From the NCBI GenBank assembly GCA_031841125.1, contig CM063108.1:27083399-27147398 (forward strand): DNA of 64,000 nt. Direction: 5' to 3'. The notes under the pieces are model-generated. The model searched no databases. It was not told the DNA's origin and saw nothing but the letters and a program-made list of their open reading frames with translations. Of the stretch, positions 57,430-64,000 are shown in pieces. The number at the start of each line of letters is the position of its first letter. Within the stretch, counting starts at the first letter, position 1. Both the position numbers and the translations under genes were made by a program. This stretch comes from Acanthococcus lagerstroemiae (lineage: Eukaryota > Arthropoda > Insecta > Hemiptera > Eriococcidae).

Positions 57430-59224
57430 TAACATGTTCGGGTACAGACAGGGCGAGACGGACTATGATGCAGCGATGCGTGCAAACGTACCTTCTGTAC
57501 TGTAGCTCCGTCTGGTACTACCGGGCGGTCCTGAGAATGTCGGTGCAGAAGAAAGCGGCACTTCTCTACATCCGAAGGTATCGGACAGTCAGTCAGGAAG
57601 TAACACTTGTTCTGGCTGATCTAGTCCTGATAGACCTCGCGATTCATGAGCGGTCAGCCCTGTGGCTACTCCGTCGTGGCCTACCAGTCACCAACTGGGG
57701 CTTGTATCCCAGAGCAGCTATGAGGTGTTTTGTCCCTCCGCCAACCCGGGTGTTCCCTGATGTCTATCTTTATACACCCACATCGCCTCCCATAGCCCAT
57801 TTCGACGCCTATCTTTTTAGGCTCCAGACCACAGTGACGGGGACCGGGCTTGTAAATACAAAACCCCAGTGTGCCTTAAGATTTTGCGACCGCTCTGGCC
57901 TTCTTGGCGGTCTTACGGTCTTTGCCGGACATGACCGTACTTCGGTCTACCGTTGCCCCCCGAGAGGGCGAAAGATGTCTTCGGCGTGCCACGAGAGCAG
58001 CCGGAAGGTGCCCGGACACGCGAACCAGTCCACATGGGACCAGCACGCGCCACGGCCACCTCGCCGACCAATTCCCGCAGCTCGGACATGAATCGGCGTC
58101 GCTAGTCACTGTGAAACGGGCAGATATCGAAGAGGTAAGCCGGAAGTCACGCCCACCTCTCCGCAACCTCATGGTTCAGGGTCTCGCAGACTGAAGCGTT
58201 CGAAATACTCTCCGAATGGACCATACCCGGTAAGCAGCCAAGTAAGATACTTGGACGGCCTAAACCAGCGCATCTCCAAAAAGGAATTGGTGCGTTCGGC
58301 ACCCGTTGCCGAACTTGTCCCACTCCAGCTGCCATTCATACACGCTCTTTCAATGCGTCTCGGATTTTGCCGTCGGCCAGCCGTATCCCGGAGCAGCTCG
58401 CACCCCATCCGGCAAGTTCCAAATAGAGGCAGAAACCGCCGCTGAATACACCAATGAAGTAGATCATGATCTCACCTGTGGCAGCGAAGAAGAGGACGCA
58501 ATAGTCGCTGTCACTAGTGGGATACCATTTGAGCGGCTAGCCATGCAGTTCCGCCGCATCACTAAGCAACGCTGGGGAAAACGCTAGGACGAGGCGTCGA
58601 CTGGTCGATGGACGCACTCGATTTTTCCCAGCATGCAGCGCCCGACCTAAGTCCAAAATACAGCTCTCGTTTTGGATAACGCAGGCATGCTTTGCCGGGT
58701 ACCTGAACCGGATCAGACGGCGCGACACTCCACAGTGCGAGTGTGAGGGCACGTTTTCGCAGTCTGCGGAGCATGTTTTCACAGAGTGCGTGGCGACCGG
58801 TCCGCACGTACCCATTCCGCCACCAACGGCTTCACCGCAGGAATGGAATTGAGTGAGCCGAGTTCGCGGCGAAGATGGTGCGTCGGCTTTGGGAAGCGGA
58901 GAACCCGCTATTCCCAGCGGCGACAACCACCACCACCACATTATCACCAGCACCAATCAATGGACCGCGGGAATCAGGGTGGACCCGTACCCACTGTCCA
59001 CAAGCTGTCGCAGGCATCAGCACTGGGAATCAGAGTGGACCCATACCCAGTGTCTCTGTCGGCGGCATACCAATATTGACTGGCGGGAACCAGGGAGATT
59101 CCGTAGCCGCCAGTCGAAGAGCCCGGAAGAGGGCGGGCCCACCACCAACCCATCGAGCAACGGCGTCTCCACCGCAGCTGCAGCAGCAGAAGAGACAATG
59201 ACAATAGCGGGTGAGAAAGGTTGA
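57430..59224 (+). pseudogene. LINE ORF2 C-terminal region (R1/I-like), decayed
   Basis: One frame (within 57390-58091) reads LLYCSSVWYYRAVLRMSVQK, IRRYRTVSQEVTLVLADLVL and IDLAIHERSALWLLRRG. This is the post-catalytic thumb region of R1/I-group LINEs (RAYRTVSTEAL.VLAG..PL). Further on come ASTGRWTHSIFPSMQ (about 58594-58640) and, in another frame, LTQACFAGYLNRIRRRDTPQ, CECEGTFSQSAEHVFTEC (58670-58795). These are the family's GRWT...ltq.Ltghg block and C-terminal CCHC-type zinc-finger motif. Frames shift between blocks, and no palm or endonuclease is visible upstream. A frame running past this to 59224 has no domain and is probably tail sequence. The region is notably GC-richer than its surroundings. 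Confidence 0.78.
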
Positions 59225-60164
59225 AGGAGAAAGGTGAAGTCCAGTGGCACCTCGGCACTTGTGAGCGTCCACTCCCGTCCCGAGGAGCGTCACTGGAAGG
59301 GGATCCTGGAAGGCAATACTCGACTCACCAGCTCGACCCACTTTGAGCAAGCGACAGATAACCTGAGACAGATGTCTTGTGGTAACCGTCTAACTATGGA
59401 GGCGGCCCCCTCTATTCGGAGCGACTCTCCCATCTTGAGTGTGTTGCCGAAGTGGCGGGCGGGGAAGGAAGATGGAAGCCAACAGGAACATGTCGTGAGA
59501 TTGAAGGAGACTATTAATAGACAATCTCAAGCAGTCTGAGACACTGACTGACTGGTTGATACATGACAGACAGAATAGTTGTATCTAGCTTTAAGGTTGC
59601 AAATTAATATTAACGTGTAAATATTTCATATACAATATGTAGTTTAGAAATGTGAGCTCTTCTCCCTGCCCCGCGCTCAACCTACTCGAACGTATGTAAT
59701 GCAGCGGAAAGGGAGGGGCATGGTAAATTTTTATTTCAATGTCCGTAGTCGAATACATGGAACCACCGGAGAAAGTTTCGAACTGGCTGCCGGGTGAGGC
59801 CTTGGCTCCCCGCCATAGGTAAAAAAAAATTTTTCAAGTTAAAAAAGTATAGATAAATACATGGGTCAGCAACATCTTCAAATTACAAGGCTGCAGATTG
59901 CAGTCGCGCAGCTCTATCACTTATCACTTCATCAACGGGAAGGTACTCCTCAATCAATTCCGAACAATTCAGCCTGCATGTTAGGAAACTGTAATTCTTC
60001 ATACGTTAAAGACAGAGAAGGAATTATTTTATTTCGATTTAAATAAACTTTACAATTTGAATAGGCATAACCAAGATTATCACCAATACTCCAATACTAT
60101 CAACACTTGTTAACTGGCATCCAGTTTTGAGAACACTGAAAGTACATTTGCTTGATATAACTAC

Positions 60165-60350
60165 CTTACTTCAGCATTGATATAGAATGATCAAAAATAA
60201 GAAAATAATCGATTGCAACTTATACATCCTCACAATGAATATCTTCACTTTATTCAACAGCAGGCAACAAAATTCGGTTTCGATTCGCTTCTTGCTTGAT
60301 AAATTTGTAGTCCTTGTTGTAGTATTTCTCCTCGATGCTTCTTGTAATAC
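60165..60350. other. No gene recognised
   Basis: Short AT-rich spacer between duplication B and the mariner element. Confidence 0.4.
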
Positions 60351-60354
60351 AAGA

Positions 60355-61281
60355 GTCAGTTGAAAAGTAACGCTTCCAAGCCCATGTCTTGGGAACCACT
60401 GGACCTGGAAGAATGCGCGCATACTCTCTGGAAAGATAGACTCCTTAGCTTCAAAACCAGGGGTCGATCAGTTCCATATCTGCTTTTGCTCGCGAAACAT
60501 GTATTCGAAACGAAAACTGGCTACTGCCGCTCGGTACATGCAAGTATTTTTTGACGTTTGAAGGTGCTACGCCGGTTGAGATGATTTTTCAATTCGTCAT
60601 CTGATGCTGAACGATGCTCTTTTAGATATTTTTAAAGATACCTGAATAGATAAAAGTCACTAGGAGCAAGGTCGGGGCTGTAAGGAGGGTGCAGAACAAT
60701 CTCGTAATGCGACTCCTCTAACCTGGCTTGAGTGCGTGCTGCGGCGTGCGGCCTCGCGTTGCCCTGTTGCAGTAAGTAGATACCGCTGGCAGGTCGAACG
60801 CGTCTTAATCGACATCGTAAGGCTGTCAAGGTCTTACAAAGCTTCTTAGCATTGATTGTGGTATATTTTTTCAAAATTCCCAAATTTTTTTATCAAGTTT
60901 GGCCACAACTTCACCCCTTTTCGGCAATTTTGGGTGCCCTGAATAAGATTTATCCAGTAATTCGAACGCACAAGCTTTGTTTCTCTTGCCCATGTCCGTA
61001 CCGCACTGATATCAAAACATTCATCCCCAAAACGCGGCTTTAAACGCCGAAAAATTTCAACCGGCGTAGCACCTTCAAGTGTCAAAAAATACTTGCATGT
61101 ACCGAGTGGCAGTAACCAGTTTTCGTTTCGAAAATATGTTTCGCGAGCAAAAGCAGATATGGAACTGATCGTCCCCTCGTTTTGAAGCTAAGGAGTCTAT
61201 CTTTCCAGAGAGCACGTGCGCATTCTTCCAGGTCCAGTGGTTCCTAAAATATGGGCTTGGAGGCGTTACTTTTCAACTGAC
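60355..61281. mobile_element. Internally deleted mariner-like element with ~227-bp TIRs
   Basis: GTCAGTTGAAAAGTAACGC begins at 60355 and is mirrored at 61263-61281. The inverse match continues for about 227 bp (60355-60581 versus 61056-61281) at roughly 90% by eye. TA follows the right end (61283-61284), while the left flank does not show a clear TA. The whole element is 927 bp, about 350 bp shorter than a usual mariner. Confidence 0.93.
60585..61085 (-). pseudogene. Mariner transposase, internally deleted
   Basis: Mariner transposases cut and reinsert the element using a DD-D catalytic triad. Reading leftward, the frame starts in the right TIR (MTLEGATPVEIFRRLKPRFG, 61085) with N-terminal helix-turn-helix-like text. 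It then passes through a deleted or scrambled centre and resumes with YLLQQGNARPHAAARTQARL and PPYSPDLAPSDFYLFRYL, matching the (H/Q)DNARPH and HPPYSPDLAPSDF motifs. The second catalytic D is replaced: QQGNARPH is seen where HDNARPH is usual. A stop follows FRYL. At about 165 codons against ~345 it cannot be active. Confidence 0.9.
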
Positions 61282-61289
61282 CTATTACG

Positions 61290-62230
61290 TATATACAATT
61301 CTACTTCTGATATTCTGATCTACATTTACAAACTCTCTGTACATTATATAGTTGGGCTTTATCATGTACTTGTTCACTAGCTAATTGTTCATTTGCCTCA
61401 TTACGCATTGCCATCATCGCCACAGAGGGTAACGCTGTTCTTTCCTCTTCAGGTGAAGACAATCACACCGCTAGGCTTTATTGCTCGAAACCTGAAACAG
61501 AATACCAAAATTACTAATAATACATTTCCATATTTACGAGACATAATTCACATCGCATTATTCCTCGGAAAATCTACTGATAAGAGTACCACAGAAAGTA
61601 GTATGTACTTGGTTTCGATTTAAAGAAATTCTATACTAATTATAAACTGAGAACCCTTTTCATACATTAACAAACAACACACTTACCTCTTCAAAATCCA
61701 GTTAATTTCTTTGCTCTTCAGATTTCTTTCTTCAAGGTAGAAGTTTTTTTTTATTATAGATTTCCATTCACACCAAGCATTTCAACGGATCGCGTGAAGA
61801 TGTCATTTCAAGTAAAATGATCAATTTCACTTCATTCTTCTTAAAAGATAAAAAAGCTGCACAGTACAAAAATGAAATAATAATTGTCGAACACCCCCGC
61901 TAACATCCTAGCGAATACAGCGACTAGCGCGTCAATCGAGGTGGTAGATAGCGCGCACTGTAACCCCCCTCCCAGTTCCAACCAACAACGCACTACAATC
62001 GTAGGGCGTGTTACCACCAGGTCTAAAAGACTGATACTGTCGTGTACAGCTTACTTAACATCGTGAAAACGTGGCTAATAACCGAACTGGGGTAGAGCAT
62101 ACTCTTTGGCACAGAGAAGGGCAAACTCTAACGCAACAGACCGTGCGGAAAGCAACGTCAAATTACCCCGAATAACATGCTCAGGAGAGTCGCGCGTCAG
62201 AAACCGCGACCTCCAACATCCGACATCGGA
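61290..62230. other. No gene recognised
   Basis: AT-rich to about 61870, then a more GC-rich patch (61890-62230). Short frames without recognisable domains. Confidence 0.4.
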
Positions 62231-62236
62231 TACGGC

Positions 62237-62401
62237 CAGTGACGTAGCTAGGGGGTTCCCAAAGGAGGGGCATAATAAGGTTTTCAAGGGAGAAAAAGTC
62301 GAAAATTGAAATATTTTTTTAAAAATCTCCGATATTAGAGGACTATGTAAAAATATTGGGGGGCACGTGCCCCCTCGTGCCCCTCCGATGCTACGCCTCT
62401 G
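62237..62401. mobile_element. hAT-type MITE, CAGTGACGTAGC family, perfect 8-bp TSD
   Basis: The ends CAGTGACGTAGC and GCTACGCCTCTG are inverse. GATACGGC stands at 62229-62236 and again at 62402-62409. The interior (AAGTCGAAAATTGAA, CCGATATTAGAGGACTAT) is shared with 231-499. It is 165 bp and non-coding. A C/G-rich block lies inside each end. Confidence 0.93.
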
Positions 62402-62725
62402 GATACGGCATGCCGCGGCACCTAGATAGATAGATTCGTCTTGTATCACGTGAAACTGAAATGCTCTGAACCAGCGGCTGTCACTGTGCCTCCGCAGAGC
62501 ACCAGGGCTCCAAGAGGTTTCTGCTTCAAGAATGTCACATTTTCTGATGATGTCCTTTTTTATGATTTCCAAAATGAAAATAACACTCAAACCCACCTTT
62601 GTGTATTTCAGGGCTCCACGAAATATTTACTGTTCAAAATGGGGTCGCCAGCGAAAAACTTGGAGAACGACTGCTCTAGAGCTTTTTCTAACAGAATCAT
62701 GTTCATCCACAGTTACACTATTGAC

Positions 62726-62948
62726 GCGAGGTCTGGTTGGCCGAGTGGATAGCGCGTTGGTCTCAGAATCCAGAGGTCCCGGGTTCGAGCCCACGTAGCG
62801 ACTCGCCAGAATTTCGACCTAGGTCGGTTTTTCGGCCAGGAGAGAAGAGGGCTGAGACAGCCTTAACAGCTTCCCCGACGTCTCTGAAGTAATGCTCGAA
62901 AGGGCGGATTCCAGGACTCCGGTAGAGAGCAAATTAGAAAAAAGAAAG
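62726..62948 (+). mobile_element. tRNA-derived SINE, full-length plus copy
   Basis: The head GTCTGGTTGGCCGAGTGGAT (A box) and GTCCCGGGTTCGAGCCC (B box, about 62777) form a tRNA-like promoter resembling a leucine- or serine-type tRNA, and the body matches the two minus copies. It ends in an A-rich tail. TTACACTATTGAC (62713-62725) and TTACACACTACTGAC (62949-62963) flank it as an imperfect target duplication. It should be read as a SINE, not as a tRNA gene. Confidence 0.93.
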
Positions 62949-62964
62949 TTACACACTACTGACA

Positions 62965-64000
62965 AAATTAAAGAATTTATCAGTACTTCAGTTCAAAAAT
63001 ATATTGATTATAGTCACTCTTAGCCTGTACGCTTTTCGCCTTTACATTCCACAATAAGAACTCAATTGCGAGATTGCGACTTCACTGAAATGTATCTCAA
63101 ATCGTGCTGGGGTCAATGACGTGTCAAGAAACTCGCACTTTTCTTATTCGAGGCCGTCGGTCGACCTTCATTGGTTCGTTAATCTGCGAGCAAGAACTGG
63201 AAAATCGAAAGCACCTAAATAAAATGCAGATGGCGAGAATTTGATTTGCATGCAACATTCTGATAACAAAAAATAAAAGCAGAATTAAAAGCGAGAGTAT
63301 TATTTTTTATAGTAATTGTAAAATTATACGTAATGTGTGGGTGTTTCGGGCACGAGCCGCATTGTGTTAATGGAGGTGGTCCAAACACCAAATATCTCAG
63401 TTGGCGGACTCTTTTTTTTTTCGTACACCTATTGGCCGAATCGTCGAACCTGATGGTCGATAATGTCTTGTTCGGGTTGACACTGCGACTATGAAACACA
63501 AGATGACCTTCGATACGATCTTCCAGAAACCTACATTGTTTGTCGAACCTGCCGTCCAGTGACACTGTTTGACAAACTGAGTCATTATTCGCCCGGTTCG
63601 ATGTGGAATTTTAAAATACAAGTAGTTTTTGATGGGGAAGAGTTACAGAATTGATCAGCAGCCGTTGCGTTACGATCGACCGACCTTCACCCTGCAGGAA
63701 TTCGCGATCAAAATCGCCCGATATTTTTTATACTCTCATCTGTCCGTTTGTGCAAATATTTGGCTAGAATATTCAGTTAGAAGAATTGAGCTGACGAGTA
63801 GTTAACTTTTTAGGAGCACGTTTGGCTCGTATAATCGCTAATCGATATCTTAGCATTTCAACGGACATTGTTAACTCGCTCTAGCTGGAAGCCATTTCTG
63901 TAATCTGCTAATTGCCAGCTTCACCGCATTCGTTCGCAAATTAGACCAAAAAAATGGTCGATTCGTTATCCAAACTGAATCAACTGAAGGCCGACCTTCA
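62965..64000. other. No gene recognised; overlapping minus frames at 63215-63621
   Basis: Two overlapping minus-strand frames (63215-63565 and 63397-63621) cover the same DNA and have no domain that I can name. A spliced exon is possible but unsupported. The rest is apparently single-copy DNA. Confidence 0.35.

Larger units (their letters stand above)
54172..60160 (+). repeat. Duplication B, copy 2 (cleaner copy)
   Basis: It parallels 42087-47170, with an extra 798-bp hAT MITE at 55170. Contents in order: the unrecognised frame at 54123-54602, AT-rich sequence to about 57.3 kb, the GC-rich LINE C-terminal region at 57.4-59.2 kb, and an AT-rich 3' part ending near CATTTGCTTGATAT. It could be one large repetitive element or a segmental duplication. 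The mix of AT-rich non-coding and LINE-coding DNA does not decide this. Confidence 0.9.

Noticed and set aside
57876..59350. Many overlapping GC-rich frames on both strands
   Set aside because: They are by-products of the GC-rich LINE C-terminal DNA. Only the blocks with YRTVS, GRWTH and the C-x-C finger have family support.
62726..62800. tRNA gene (A-box and B-box text)
   Set aside because: The tRNA-like part is the head of a ~220-bp SINE with an A-rich tail and target duplications, and the same unit occurs twice more. The 3' acceptor half does not pair properly.

Overview
This window looks like an AT-rich nuclear segment from an animal, most likely an arthropod and plausibly an insect. The basis is the repeat content: tRNA-derived SINEs, several LINE lineages, a Ty1/copia remnant, mariner/Tc1 and hAT DNA transposons and many MITEs. 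I find no operons, no rRNA, no free-standing tRNA gene and no CRISPR array. I cannot name a species, and no host protein-coding gene can be supported. Almost every recognisable coding stretch is a broken transposable element (TE).

Layout, 0-13.5 kb: a hAT-type MITE (231-499); a dispersed repeat split by a 1.35-kb TIR element (995-2343); an 83-bp tandem array (4235-4590); a hAT transposase C-terminus (about 5650-6100, minus) next to a long hairpin; a LINE 3' half (6250-7110, minus); more copies of the same dispersed repeats; then a Tc1-like transposase N-terminus fused directly to a 5'-truncated copia pol with a probable 3' LTR.

13.8-34.4 kb: a 1.34-kb fold-back element whose arms are arrays of about 145-bp subrepeats; a SINE with a perfect 14-bp target duplication; degenerate minisatellites; a 1.21-kb element with perfect 27-bp TIRs and internal copies of its terminal motif (21849-23058); a second SINE; LINE fragments; and a minus-strand LINE whose reverse-transcriptase core is replaced by a 95-bp tandem array.

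34.4-60.2 kb: two large direct duplications dominate. Duplication A is 34463-37888 and 38619-42079. Duplication B is about 42087-47170 and 54172-60160. The second A copy turns abruptly noisy near 41.35 kb and is joined to a noisy B copy. The following 47.2-52.5 kb has the same homopolymer-rich texture. I read 41.35-52.5 kb as probably poorly polished or misassembled sequence. The cleaner B copy holds a hAT MITE (55170-55967, 8-bp target duplication) at a site that is empty in the other copy.

60.2-64 kb: an internally deleted mariner with unusually long TIRs (about 227 bp), a 165-bp hAT MITE with a perfect 8-bp target duplication, and a full-length SINE with target duplications.

Stretches without repeats (about 2.5-4.2, 8.6-10.4, 15.8-16.9, 27.4-29.2, 32.6-34.4 and 63-64 kb) may be the original single-copy DNA, intergenic or intronic, into which these elements nested.
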